From: Ectocarpus siliculosus
Taxonomy: Eukaryota; Sar; Phaeophyceae; Ectocarpales; Ectocarpaceae
Length of the DNA stretch: 64,000 nucleotides
Direction: 5' to 3'
Assembly: GCA_000310025.1 (NCBI GenBank)
Contig: FN649731.1
Coordinates: 2,948,825-3,012,824, forward strand
How positions within the stretch are numbered: position 1 is the stretch's first letter; each line of letters begins with the position of its first letter. A program made the translations under genes and the position numbers. The notes under the pieces were generated by a model that did no database searches, was not told where the DNA came from, and worked only from the letters and a program-made list of their open reading frames with translations. Below are positions 10,575 through 23,300 of this stretch, in pieces.

Positions 10575-13500
10575 CGTGCAGTATTGGTGAGCGGCAGTAG
10601 TGTCGATTGCAGTTGTCCGCCGACCGATTCGAAGCAATTGCTATGTAGATGGGTGGTTCTGCTAGCACTGCACTTTCCCCTCTTGTTGGCGGCTTTATCT
10701 GTCTTTCCTGTTTATAGTAGGACTCACCGCACGTGCCAGAGTGTCCGTGACGCCACCGTTTTCACTGTCAGACAGGGCGCCCTTCCGAGCCCTTCTCGTT
10801 CGATAACGTTGGATAGATGAGTTCAAAAACAACAGAAATTCCATAAGTTCCTGATGAAACCGACGAAGTCAATGCTTCAAGCTGCGTAACATTGTGGTAG
10901 GTCGGCATGCGTTCTTTTCGGAAGAATTATGTGAACCGTGAGAAACAACCAATGCAAGCCCCGCCCCCCCCCCCCCCTGTTTACGGCGTTCTCTGGATTG
11001 GCCTCGCGGTGTTTGTTGGAACCCCCCTTCATTTCCTTGGCCTACTACGTAAAGCCTGGTTGCACCAAGGAGGCTTGCACGTGAGTCGTAGGTGTTCTCC
11101 GCACAACAGCGTGTCTTCCTCTCGCAAGGTGTTGGTATTGCGGTGTTGTTCGGTTTCGTACTACTGTGGTCGAGGTCCAGCGTGCTTGTTATTTAGCGTG
11201 GGGCATGTACGCATGCTACATAATCACGTTGTTGTGTATTTTGTGTGTGTTGTTGTTGTTACCTAAGTTGTTGCTGACGCCGTATCGTTGTCGTTGCCGT
11301 CGGTATTGCTACTTCTCTTAGCCCGTTTAGGTTGCTCTTGCCCTTCCGCCTTCCGTTACCACCGTTCCTGTGTTCTGAAAGACGAAAGCGGGCGGCCGTG
11401 TGTTTGGCAACCTAGGCAACACAAATGTTCGAGAGAAGCCCGCGGAACCCGTTTCATGAGGCTAGCTGCTTGCATGCCTGTCCCTTTTCATGAGGCCTTG
11501 GCATGATTTACCCTTTACTGTGCCCACACGTTTCTCGGGACACAGACGGCGGCAAAGCCTTGCCCTATACTGCTGTGCTCACACTTTTTTCAGGACACAG
11601 ACGGCGGCACAGCCGATTAGGACCCCGCGTTCAGTACGTCAGTTGAGCATGTAGTTTTTGTTTTTCAGACTCAAGACGAATAATTAACCTTAGGTGGGTC
11701 TGTTGGTTGGCCTCCCCGCAACGTTAGCCGTGCGCATGCCTCTACCCTGGACCTCAGGAGGAAACTTCACACTGCCCAGCCACAATCTCCGCCACTCCCG
11801 CCGGACTATAATCAGTTTTTCCGCTTTCCCTCCTACCATCAGGTTTCGGGACCTGCAGAGCGACTACGACGCCTTGGACTGCGTCGTTCTGGGAGTTTCG
11901 GCCGACAGCGAGGCCAGCCACCAGGACTTCATTGCGGACCTGGGCCTCAACTTCAGCCTTCTGGCAGACACCGACAGGTCAGTGGGCGTTGGTGGAGGGT
12001 TGACTATTGGTATGTTGTCGTGGTCGACATTTTACATTCATCTCTTGCTTGGGACATTTCCGTGAAAGGTAAGAGAGGCTGAACAATTGTGTGTGTGTGT
12101 GTGTGTGTGTGTTAATTTTTGGCAAACAGCCGGCGTGACGCACATGTGGAAACGAAAAGGTGTACTTCGTTGAAACAACCGCGCTAAACTGGCCGACAGT
12201 GCGTCAGTCTCAGTGCGTCTTTAAACGGAAAACGCGTCTTAAGGGCACGATCTGGGGGCCCGTGTGTGTGTGCCTGTGTGGAGTAGATGACCCAACGAAG
12301 GGACGCTTCTGTTTAATTCTTTGTAAACCTTCGTCAAATCAACGTAAGACCGTTTTGTTTGTCTTAACCCTTAAAAGGGGCAGGGCCTTTTCACCTTTTT
12401 CTTAGCGCCGGCAATGTACCGCGCTAGATCTTTCCCCTCCATTTTGTTTTTTTCGATTCTCTCTCCGTAGGGTGGTATGTGTTCATGTTAGCTATCGCCA
12501 GGTCACAAAAATATTTTTCGAACTCGGCATGCTATCAGCGAATGGGAAGTTGGCGACGACCTTTTATGTGCCCCCTTAATTGGGCCATGTCTCTGTACTC
12601 ATACAGTAGCACTCTCGTTCGTAGAGTGTTTACTTCCATCGGTCCTCAAATCTCAACAAAGCCTAGACAGAGCATGCTGGGGCTTCGGTCGACCAAGTAG
12701 GCGGTGGTACGGGCGCGGTGAGGGCATGAACTTGTTTTGTTCAGGTCTCTATCACTGAAGCACAAGATACAAGCCAAGTTTGAAGGGCTTCATCGTCCTG
12801 CGGACATTATTTAGTTGATGGGTGCCCTCTTTTGCACCCAGTCTTGGGACTGACCGGAGCCACGGTGGCCGGCTGGCTTAAAGGAAGGGCGCGGGGGCGG
12901 CGGAAGAGTTGTGCCTAGTTTGCTTCCGATCCACAAAGGGCGTATAATAGTAGCGTTTTCGCGGTGTTAGCGATGCTCGCTTCTTTTTGTCTTAACGCAT
13001 CTGTTTCTCTGTGAAGAAGAACGAGAAATACTGTCTGGCGGGGATTGTTTGTACATACATACAGTATATGTTCGCCCTCCAGACACACACATAAATATAT
13101 ACACATAGTCTTTTTCCAACTTCCCCCCCGGGAAAAGAAAAAAGAAAGGGCTTCAGTTTACAGCAAAACACAAAACTTGCTTGAACAACAGATCCCTGAT
13201 AAACGCCTACGGCGCGATGAAGGCCGAGGACGAAAGCAAGATCCAGAGGAGCACGGTGGTGATCGACAAGGAAGGCAAAGTGGCGGCAGTATGGAATCCG
13301 GTAAGAAAGATGCCGCCGCTAACCCTGTACGGTGGCATACGACAGCTGAACTATTAGATATATCCGTACCTTAGATACCAGGTGTATCCGTCGTTATTTA
13401 GATACTTAGCTCTTGAGACATTCATGCGTACCATTTCTCACTGAACCCGCACCATGCCATTAAATCGCTTGTGCCGCGTCCCGCCGCGCTTTACGTTTCG

Positions 13501-14261
13501 ATCGACGGGTTCTTGTGTTCGTTGCCCCCCGGATTGGAAGAAGAAGAGATTTCGCTAACCACACGCCCTTTTCGACATACTCAATCGTTTAGCTGCCCAC
13601 CATACCGCAGTCTGCTTTGGGTTGGCACGAGGGGGGGGGGTCGTCACACGCGATAAAGAGAAGCACGGCCCGGGGTTCGATTCTTGTTTGCTTGAGGGGG
13701 GCTTGTCATGAGCAAGAAGAGCTCCGCGGGTGAACTTCCGCAGGGCGTGTCAAAAGAACCTGCTGTGATACCACAGATGATCTGCACCGAAAACAAAAAA
13801 AAATGATGTTGTCGTGATTGTTTTAGAAGACACGCTTGCAGGATTCGTTATCGGTTGAAGACACCGAGCTTGTAAGCCGCAAGCGGGTCTCGATGGCAAC
13901 ATGCCATAGAGAGAAGAAAGAAGACGTTCCTCCCGGGCTACCTTAAACGTTTACTACCTCAAAACTCCGACATTCATGGCGCGCCAGTTGCCTACAGGCA
14001 GCATCGCTCCGCGCGCTGCATAGCACAGCAATATGTTGCACCGTCCTTGTCTCTGTATTCCGTGCTTTGCTCTATTGTACTCATTTCTTAGTCGTCACGC
14101 CCGACCACTGCTTACCCAAAGCCGCACCTGACCCACTACTACGTGGCTATGTGGTGACACTCGGCTCTTGATAGTCGTTTTCTTTTTCGTATTTTTTGGG
14201 GCAGGTGACGGCGGCAGAGGAGCACCCTGTGGAGGTCCTGGAGAAGATTAAGGGCATGTAG
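9275..14261 (+). CDS. PRXQ: Peroxiredoxin Q / Bcp-type thiol peroxidase
   Basis: Reduces hydrogen and organic peroxides using a thiol cycle. Six exons: 9275-9295, 10330-10446, 11055-11080, 11843-11977, 13192-13300 and 14205-14261. All have GT-AG introns and phases that match, giving 154 residues, close to the 156 of E. coli Bcp. Residues 30-45 read [12 protein letters not shown]-like sequence before PGCTKEAC. This supplies the peroxidatic Cys49 and a resolving Cys54 five residues on, as in atypical two-Cys PrxQ enzymes. Arg119 (QRSTVVID) fits the conserved catalytic Arg. The end at GM-stop is normal for the family. The start was chosen because MGMDHLK joins in phase to IGSDAPAF. With this start there is no presequence, so a cytosolic enzyme is predicted. 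Oddities: a 26-nt microexon carries both cysteines, and exon 1 has only seven codons. Confidence 0.95.
9821..9856. repeat. (CTG)12 microsatellite
   Basis: Pure CTG run in PrxQ intron 1. Confidence 0.95.
10537..10573. repeat. (GTT)n microsatellite
   Basis: GTT run in PrxQ intron 2, about 90 bases after the donor. Confidence 0.95.
12088..12112. repeat. (GT)n microsatellite
   Basis: GT run in PrxQ intron 4. Confidence 0.95.
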
Positions 14262-15531
14262 ACTAGCTCTCTCTGTTGGCAGGGAAGCAGTTTCACCGCG
14301 TATGTAACCTACCGAGAAGCAAGCAGAGGGCATTCGGTGGATGAGTGCGTACTATGTTTCAAGGGTTTTTACTATGTCGTGAACCTGGTCGGTTACATGG
14401 GAGAGGGTGTGTGTGAGTGCGTGTCTTTTACTTTTTCTTGGTGGAACATTTTTTCCCACCACACGAAAAGTGGAGATACCCAGCGTACAATTGGATCAAA
14501 GATTTTTTAGGTGTGACGGGGTTCCTTGGTTCTGAACCGCCACAATATTATGTTGACGAGGACCGGCTGATTGTTATTGTTGTTGGCCGGGGGCGGCGGG
14601 GTACCGTTGGCCGGCTCGCTAATCAAAGGTTGCTATGTACTACTTGAATAGCTGTTTATTTAAAACTGCATGGATGGGCGCGCTGCGAACTGACCGAGGG
14701 AAACGTCCCAGTGTTCATTACTCACGGCCCTCCCCCCGCCCGTTGTGCTGGAGAAGGGAGAGAGTTATGTCGAACGACGTGTTGCTAAGTGCATCCTCCC
14801 GGCACTCCGCCTTTCTGTGTTGTGCGGCCCTCCTACCCACTAACAATGAGGTCGCGCGGGGGGTCTTTTTTTTGGCTCATTTTGTGGCCACGCTACGGTA
14901 CATGACAATACAATAAGAAAAGCGGAAGGCGTTTCAATCCTCCGCTAACAACTCTGTCGCAGTATCGTTGTCAATTGTCCACACACTGTGGAGACATCCT
15001 TTTTTATCATCCAAACCCTATTTGAATAGTAGTTTTGCCCTGTGACCACGGAAGGCATCATCCGCGTTGTTGTCAGTCAGTGGGACCGGTATGGATGGAT
15101 ACTTATTTGAAGGTACTGAGCAGAGAGAGACCGGAGTGTATTCTAAACAATGTGAAGACAACATCAATAACAACAGCCGGGAGAAAGAAATAAGACTGAC
15201 AAGTCAAAACAAAATTTGAGTAAAGAAAGTGAAGCTCCCACGCGGCACTCCAACCAACCATCAAAGGGCCTCGAAAGGAGCACGCCTGGTTGGGGGCGGG
15301 GAGGGACTCACTACAATGCTCCATGTTGATTTTTTGCGAATATTTTTTTCTTCGTGCTTTCTCCTTTTTCTCCAGGTGTTTTCGCAGGCAAGAGGAGTCA
15401 TCACACATAATGTGTCCGTGATAACCATTGTTTCAGGATTGTTAGCACTGTAGACTGTAGACTGCGCCACCAGCTCTGGGCGTGTACCGTATATCGAAGA
15501 ACGACAAAAAAGAAAAAAAGGGAAAAACTTA
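14262..15531. other. Intergenic region between PrxQ and tRNA-Thr
   Basis: Contains the PrxQ 3' UTR and the sequence downstream of the minus-strand tRNA. At 15232-15245 there is a 14-base exact copy of the 3' end of the nearby tRNA. No protein gene recognised. Confidence 0.5.
15511..15526 (-). terminator. Pol III poly-T terminator of tRNA-Thr
   Basis: On the minus strand the tRNA is followed within about 15 bases by TTTTT and longer T runs, the usual RNA polymerase III stop signal. Confidence 0.6.
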
Positions 15532-15605
15532 AGCTCCCACGCGGAGTTGAACCACGGACCTTGTGCTTACTAAGCACACGCTCTAACCAACTGAGCTATG
15601 AGAGC
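15532..15605 (-). tRNA. tRNA-Thr (anticodon AGT)
   Basis: The minus strand folds into a full cloverleaf of 74 nt. The acceptor stem is GCTCTCA/TGGGAGC, the D stem GCTC/GAGC with loop AGTTGGTTA, the anticodon stem TGTGC/GCACA with loop TTAGTAA (anticodon AGT), and the T arm CGTGG-TTCAACT-CCGCG. No intron. Poly-T tracts directly downstream on the minus strand fit a Pol III terminator. Anticodon AGT (inosine at the first position) reads Thr codons. Confidence 0.95.
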
Positions 15606-15981
15606 TGTTGATGTGTGGGTGCGTCCCGTTGGGTATATAAATTCTACGGGGACCTCACATGTAGACGCCACCAAACCCCATCTTGGCTAGACACAACAAA
15701 TTCATCTCTTCGACAGAAAAGAGTCCACGGTGCGATGCACCTAGGTAATGTGTAGAAAAATTATCTTGCTACGCCGATCATTCACCTTGTAGCTGGTGCA
15801 GGTCCACCCCCCCCCCCCCTCCCTTAGCAGCATTTTTTTTTTCGATGATAAATCCCCCCGCACCGGTGAAAGCCAACCTGCTGCCTCATCATGTCAACCT
15901 GCCTCGTTGCCCTGTCGTACACACCTCCTATACATGCTTATGCTGTACCTTGGATGGCGCTAAGGCTTTGAGTGCTTCACC
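15606..15981. other. Short intergenic region upstream of the SRPBCC gene
   Basis: Lies between the divergent tRNA-Thr and SRPBCC genes and should hold the promoter of the latter. It has a poly-C run near 15807-15820 and a poly-T run near 15833. No defined promoter element was recognised. Confidence 0.4.
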
Positions 15982-18900
15982 ATGAGAAACGGGGCTCTGT
16001 TGGCTGTTGCAGGTGCCGCCGTACTGATCAATGCGTTCTGCTCCAGCGGCGTGATACGCTGCGACGCCCTTGTCTTGCGCGGAGGCATCAAGCGGCGTGA
16101 TAGCACCATCAGACGAGTGAGAGGTGGGGTGTCAGACCTCCGAGCTGCTTGGATCGATGAACAGGTGACTTGCTTATCCACATATAGACCAGTGTGTGGG
16201 GGTGCGTGAGGCCAAGCAGGGAAATTAATACCGGTACACCGTGTTTTGGTTGCGGAGTATGAAGAAAGCCGATGGTCATGTTTGTCATGTTGGATGTCGT
16301 CATCATGTCATCCCCACAGCGTGCGCCTCGATCAATCTCAGCACGCCCACAAGTGCTACAGCTATGCGTTGCGTTCCCTTGTCTTATGCTCAAGTAACCG
16401 TAGGAAAAAGTCGACCTTGACTCTGTAGATGCCTACCTACCACCGCCGGGCAAGTTCTATGAACTTCCGTAACGCTGCAAAAACGGGAAGAGATCCCAGG
16501 TTCTTCGACACGTAAATTTACCCACGCCTGCTTATTTACTGATGATGCAACCAAGCCAACGGCACCTACGGACCGGTATTTTTACTGTCGCCCGCGGTCC
16601 ACTATATACTGCTGTAGTGTTGAAATGCACATCTGTGGGCGGCGCATCAACCGGGTTGAGGACGGAGTCCTGGCTGGAGGAACGAAGCCAGACTGATCCA
16701 TTCAACAAACACATCTACAATATGCATAGTAGTCTAGTCCTACAGCAGCATGTCTCGTGGGCATCTTGGTTTGCCTGTGGGTCTCCCTTGCCGCTTGGTA
16801 GCGTGACGAAGGCAACACTTGAAGGGCCACGGCGGTAGCCGCTCTTTTCAACAATGAACCGCAGGGAGCCTTCCGCGCAATGCCCCAAAAGACGACATGC
16901 TGCTGGAGGCGACGTCGCTTGACTGACCCTGTTCTTGCTCCCCCGCGCGGGGTGCGGTTGCTCCTTCGGGTACGTGTGTCTTGCTCTGTGGCGACAAGGT
17001 CTCGCTCGAGGTGCCAGCGTCCACCCAGGACGCGTACTCCCTGTATTCGGATCTCCAGAGGCAGCCGGAGTGGTCTCCCTGGCTCAAAAGTGTCCAGGTA
17101 GCAGCAGTGCATGGATAGATACGACAGTGCTTACCGTACATTTCGTTTGTTTCCTTCAAGGGGCCGGTGCGTGCGCGATTCGTCTGAGCTAACCGTTCGA
17201 GGTCGAACCTACTACTATTGTGACACAAGAATGCCAAAAGGCGGTGTAGATTCACCTGCTGGCTTCTTTCGGCCCAGTGAGTGCGTGAGAAACCGTGTAG
17301 GTTCAGCGTCCGAGACAGTTGTAAAGACGGCGATACAGCGGCCAAGAGGAAGCAATCGTTATCTGCGTACCTGAGAGTGCAAGTGTCCAGGCTGAGACGA
17401 AGTCGGCCAGGGTAACCATGGAGGAGCTGAGTTTGTTAAGCAAATAGTGTCACCGCGTGGAAACTGTTAATTAGTTGAAGACTGGACAGGACCCTGCCCT
17501 TTTGACCGAACCTGCGCAAATAATCCCCTCTTTTGGCGGTCGGCATCGTCCCCAGCAACGAACGAAGGTTTTCACGGCATACCCTTCATTCCCTCCTTCC
17601 TGTTTCTGTGTTCCACCGGTGCCTTGGCCTGCAATTTTGTTCCGGTTTGTTCTGGCTCTCTCTGTGCGTGTGTGCCCGTCTGGCTTTTGCTGTGGTCGCC
17701 TTCGGCACGACGTTAGTTTGGTGTTGACGCGGTGACCTCACGTACGTGGCTCCCAATCCACGTTCCGCTCTCTGCCCTGTGCCACCCCCCCCCGGTGCCC
17801 TTCTCAGTACCAGATCTTCATCGTCGACACCAAACGCCTCCCCTGCGAAATCTCCTTTCGCCAATGTTTTGTAAGCCGCATGGCTTCGCGAACACCAACC
17901 AGTATATACCTTAAGCAGCGTCTGCGTTCCTCGTTCCTCCTGTGTATATGCCGTCTGGCCACAGCATGACCGCGCAACCGGGACCTCGAAGTGGGTCATC
18001 CAATCCAACGGCATCAAGGTTTCCTGGAACGCCCAAAACACCGTGGAGGTACGCGCGTCGGCTTTTGGGGGGGGGCGGGAAAACCGGTCTATCATGGCCG
18101 TAGCTGTTTTGGTTGTTTAGGGACGGCCCGTGACGTCATCTCGACGATGCAAGCCTTGAAAAGCCGGAGTGGGTGCCTCTACTTCAAGGAGCCAGAGACG
18201 AGATTCAGGATGATGTCTACCGCTTGACACATAGATGATATCTGCCACCAGGACGTCGGTGGCACGAGGGCATATCAAATTGCCCCGACGTTGACGACCA
18301 ACGCTACGACGCTTGAATGACTTCTTCTCTGCTCGCACGCGATAGGTGTACGGGTCGGAGGTGGCGTGGGAGAGCACGACGGGCCTCAGCAACCGGGGTC
18401 GAGTGACGTTCGACGACAAGGGGGGCGAGCGATGCCTCATGACGCTGACGCTGTCGTACAACCTGCCGTACGTAAGTCGTCGCCGTTCCCGACAACTCAG
18501 CCTGCAGCCACCTGTGTACAGGCCGAATGACTCTGTTTCGGCGAAGGATCGCCGTCTTGTTGTTCCGACTTGTGTTGCTACTGCTGTGAGGTGTGCCGTG
18601 AACACCTCTATGGCCGTGCCCCTACTACGTAGTCTTGAAGAAGCAGCCGGGGGGCTTGAGAGTGTCTTTCAAGCACACGAGTGCATGGTGCGGCCTATGC
18701 CGGTCGCTGTTGTCACGGGGTGGGTTCGGGTGCGGAGTCTCGAGCATGGCTACAATACTGACCATGTGTATATATCGTGATTTTGTTGGGTTCCGCATCT
18801 CACTGCTGTAGGTGACTGTTAGGACCGGCCACCTTGTTTGTGAGGGTGGGATTCTTACCTGTTGGACGAGGTGTTTCTTTGCTCTACGGGTTTTGTGTGC

Positions 18901-20085
18901 TTTGGTCCGAACGGCTATAGCTTCGTCTAGTCGAGATGTCGCACGCGGCTGTGGCCATGCCGTTTGCTCTTTGGGGTACGTCCATCAGATACTCTGGATC
19001 GACACACTCGCAAGCTATGTGTCTGTCTTCTTCTTGAGTCTCCGTGTCTATTGCTGTTGTCACTTTGCGCGGCGTGCCCACCCATCTACCGACGTTGCAG
19101 GTGATAGCGTCCGTGCTGCGGTTGGAGGCCGTCGAAAGGTTCGTCAAGCGGACCATCCTCAGGTAAACACAACAGCAGCAGCAGCAGCAGAGACAATGAC
19201 AAGCGTAAAGAAAGGAAGGGCCTGGCGCTTTCGTGTATTTCCCATTTGCACCCCCAACACTCGAAAGATGCGCGGGGCATTTGCCACCCTGGTTTGCTCA
19301 TTACCGCAGGATTTTGCCCCCCCCCCCCCCCTGTCTGTGTGTATGTTTAGTGACTTAAGGCTCGTTAAGCACTGAAAATGGCAACTAGTGTTGCTCTAGG
19401 CGGCGGCTACAGGACGTTCGCTTCAAGCTACGAGAACTACATTATTTTGGTAAAAAAAGAACGCCTTTAAGGAGGTCACAGAGACGCTGAAGAATGACTC
19501 GTGTGTACAGTAGCAGACATTTCCTGTATTAGCGAGCACCTGGATGTTTTATCCGTGTTGCTTGCGAGGGAGTGAAGCAGCACTCCATCTCCAATGCACG
19601 CGGTGTGGAACAATGGTCAAACGAACCTTCGGGGTAGACACCTGGGAAGAACCCCCATCCTTTACACCCGCCTGCCGCCTTTTCTCCTGTTCGTCTCATC
19701 ACGGTGGCGCGGCTTCTGTCACTACACGGCTGCGTCTGCACCCACTCACCATTGGCCGCCTTCCTTCTCGGCCGGACAAAAACCGCGACGGATACATACG
19801 AACGCGTCGGTGCAAACAGCGACCTTGCGCGGTTCAAGAAGGTGCTGATTCGACAGCTGGAGACGGCGCCTGCCTCTCCTAAATTTAGCACCGCTCCCAA
19901 GGAATCGGTCCACGGCACCCCTGGTGCTGGTGCTGGTGCTACTGCTGCTGCCGCTGCTTCAACTGTCGCCGGTGCTGCCACTTCCAGCGCTGCGCCTGCA
20001 GCTGCTCCTGCACCTACTCCTCCTGCGGTGGCTGCTCCTACGACGACCCCTGCTTCGTCTGCCGCTGTCACCACCACCACCACCA

Positions 20086-20117
<32 letters not shown>

Positions 20118-20324
20118 ACTGCTGACGACGCTGCTGGTGCTCCGAGCGTAGCCGCCGGCGCGGATGGCGTGGAATCAGAGGGCGAGGCCAAGGACAGTAC
20201 TCGCGCTCCTGGGCGACGATCGCGATGGAGACGGAGATTTCGGAGATTGCTGCGGCGAGACCGGGGCCGAGAAGCTGCCGCGCCTTCGGCGGTGGCGGCG
20301 GGGGTAGAACATGACGGATCGTAA
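15982..20324 (+). CDS. SRPBCC (START/polyketide-cyclase-like) protein, probable plastid targeting
   Basis: A helix-grip-fold protein that would bind a hydrophobic ligand; the ligand is unknown. Exons: 15982-16164, 16999-17097, 17965-18048, 18346-18471, 19101-19162 and 19820-20324. Exons 1-4 join in phase 0 and exon 5 to 6 in a matched split codon, giving about 352 residues. Exon 1 encodes a hydrophobic signal followed by INAFCSSG, like the signal-peptide/Phe junction of stramenopile plastid presequences. Domain landmarks are VSLEVPAS, YSDLQRQPEWSPWLKSV, GIKVSW, VAWES, GLSNRGRVTF and the C-terminal helix RFVKRTILSDLARFKK. This is followed by a long Ala/Thr/Pro tail and an Arg-rich end (RRSRWRRRFRRLLRR). 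An alternative last exon at 19400-19490 would give a short, basic end and a 214-residue protein. It is in phase too, but matches the family less well. Confidence 0.85.
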
Positions 20325-23300
20325 GGACAAACGGAGACGTGGGAATGAAACTTGTAGGACCTCGGGGTTTCGTGGCGCCGTTTTTGCCGGCAATCATGTT
20401 AACAGTAAGTACAGTGAACGGGTAGTCTTTCTATGCTTTCTGTGCTATGTATATTTTCGAAAAAAATATCATGCAAGCAAGCGAGTGAATCGATCGTTTT
20501 TTTGTAGTATAAATTTTGCTCATCTATAAACTTTGCTCATCTATGGTCATAGGCAGCTGGTCTTAATTGGGCCTGCGCGTTTGTTTCTTGCTGAAACAAC
20601 GATGGGGGTTGGACACATGCACACACCTTTTTCCGGCTCGCGGCTTGATGGTGTTTTCCCGCGTTGCTGCCGAGCTGCTGCAGCCCTTTTGCATGTCTTT
20701 TGTCGTTCTTCGACCAGAGACCGGTGAGTTACATGCATGCATGCCTGTTGCTTGGAAACCCGAGGACGAGACGAAAAGCTCGATCAATGGGCAGAGCCGT
20801 TCACTGCACCCACCCGCGGCGTGATGGCACCCAGTGGGTCGCGGCATTGCGTCGCATCCACGGCCTTTTGACAGTCGTTCCCGCCACAGGGGGAGAAAAC
20901 GAGAAACGCTCCCTATAGGATTTCAGCTGAATGCCACGAAAGTTATGATCGTTTCCGTCGGCATCGGCAAAATCGTGTTTGCGATTAGATATGCCTGCCA
21001 GAATCTATGTTAGCATCCGTTCTCCGGGGGGGTGAGTGTTTTTTTGCCCCAATCTGATAAGCCCACCCCTCCCGCTTTTCTAAACAAAACAACACGATTT
21101 TTTGTTGATAGAATCGACGTTAAAAACGACCGTTCAGCGGGGGCTAATTTCTTGCTGCTGTCTTGCCATCCCTACATTACCACGGGCTCCAAAGGCGCAG
21201 GCAGCACAGAACGCAAAGCCCTGTTGTCACTTTCTTGCGAACAAGTGTTGAAATCTCCACCCTTCTCATCTGAACTATTTACACACAAAAATACATACTG
21301 CTGGGCATTTCCCCTACCCAATGTCAGCAACTACCACCGTACGCCACCAAAAAAACTGGGAGTCGCGCCAAGTGCTCACCAGCGTAAGAGAAGAGTGATT
21401 TTGTCTGAAAAAACAAAAAACGAAGACATAATCCGACAGAGCTACGCGAGGAAAACAAGCAAGTGTCTTCAAAATTCCTCGATTCTTTTTTCAATTTTTC
21501 TGTTCGTCCTCCTTCGGACCGGACGAATGAGACCTTCGCGCGCTCATCGCATTCCACCCGACAGTGATGCATACGAGCTAGCTACTGCTGTGCTGGCGCC
21601 CGCTCCCCTTGGTCCACCTTCCGCTGAGCGGGAGAGACACAAATAGACTTGTTGTTCTTGACATGAAACGTTCCGGTCTCCACTCAGTACCTTCTAGGGT
21701 CCGTACTCGTCCAACTGCATAGGACGCCTTCCGTGGTCACAAGCCAGCTACCTGAAGACGAGACATGTGATGGGTACTCTAAATTCAAGTATGCACCCGA
21801 AAAATACTGATCTGTCAGAGCTCCAGAGATCCTGGAAAATGCAAAACTTCCGTGGTCACAAGCCAGCTACACCTGAAGACGAGACACTGGAGTACTCCAA
21901 ATTCAAGTGTACACTCGAATAGTACTGATTGGTCAGAGCTCGCGAGATAGAAGATGCAAACTCTACCCGAGAGCCCGAGAGAAACAATCCCAACGCCAAT
22001 TAATTATCGTTCATCTTAAGGACTCGTTTCACACCCAGCATGGAGGCGTACAGTACGCCGCCAAACCCCTGAAGCAAGTATCTCTACTGCTTGCTTGCTG
22101 CCTCTCTTTCCATGTCGATGCTACAGTATATCCTTCACCTTGTTTTTTTTATGGAGTTCTTCACCGGAAAGAAGTACAGCGACAACGGCATCAAGCGAAA
22201 GCCCAAAATACACACAAAAACACGCGCGTTCTAGGAAACAAGAGCTAACTAGTAAGGGGGCCTACAGACCCAACACCCGACCACACTACAATACATGCTG
22301 CGTTTACGCGGTCGTGGGATAAGGGCAGCAGCAGCTGAAAAAATGAGGTCGATAACTTTTATCTTGAACGCACTGCCACAGTCGCAGCATTTGCGACCTC
22401 AACACACACCAGCACCCTGTGAAGTGTAATTCGAGCCTGTGTTTTGCGTACATTCTGACTTTGTTTTTTTCCGCCGGTTTTGAATTGAAGATGAACTTGC
22501 ATATTCACTGCAACTCTGCACAACCGCCATCAGGCAGACCGACCCTTCATTCATGAACTATGTACCCTTCGTGGCACTTCGCAGGCCGCTCCTCCCTCCC
22601 ACTGCTGTCGTCATGTTGCATATTTCTACACTCAACTAAATAAAGGTAAAGGGTGCATGGCGAACAAAAAGGACTACCGGGGGGAGGGGGCAGAGGGGCA
22701 AACAATGCATCTTCCTACGCATACCATCACGCCCAACTGATTATTTCTAGTTTCCACCCGAAAGTATGTGGAATAGTAGGGTTGACACATCAGACCTATT
22801 CGCGCCAAAGGAAGAAAAAGGGATCTCAATACCCCACCACAGACAGACTCAGAGAGACGGCGATCGAATGATCCACTACCATAACTTTCTGAAGGACAAA
22901 AACGGACGGTGGCATGCAAGACACAGGGCAGCCCACGGGAAATGAGGGGTTCTAGCGGTTTTTTCCTTGCCATCACTGATATATATACTACCATTGGCCA
23001 GCAGACCAGCGCGATCAATGCTATGTATTTTCCAACATAGAAAACACACACATACACTCCAAGATCATGGCACTTAGAAGCATTTCCTGTTTTTCAACAA
23101 CCGCACTGAGACTCACGTCTTTTCATTTGCCAGCCGATTAGCGCGGTCGACGCTAATAACAAAGACACACACACCACACACACACGCACGCAAGATGCAT
23201 TGGTCGTGCCATCCCCATTCAGAAACAACAACACAACTCACGAAGAAATGAAAGCAAACGCAGATTTGCTCAGAGAAAAAGGTCGCGCTAAGCTCTGAGG

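Noticed and set aside
13600-13685. GGGGTTCGATTCTT resembling a tRNA T-arm near 13672
   Set aside because: No matching acceptor, D or anticodon stems upstream.
19529-20191. 220-codon minus-strand Ala/Val/Gly-rich frame
   Set aside because: It is the antisense shadow of the SRPBCC low-complexity tail.
21032-21646. 204-codon plus-strand frame in the SRPBCC-RING gap
   Set aside because: No recognisable motif, splice site context or balanced coding signal.
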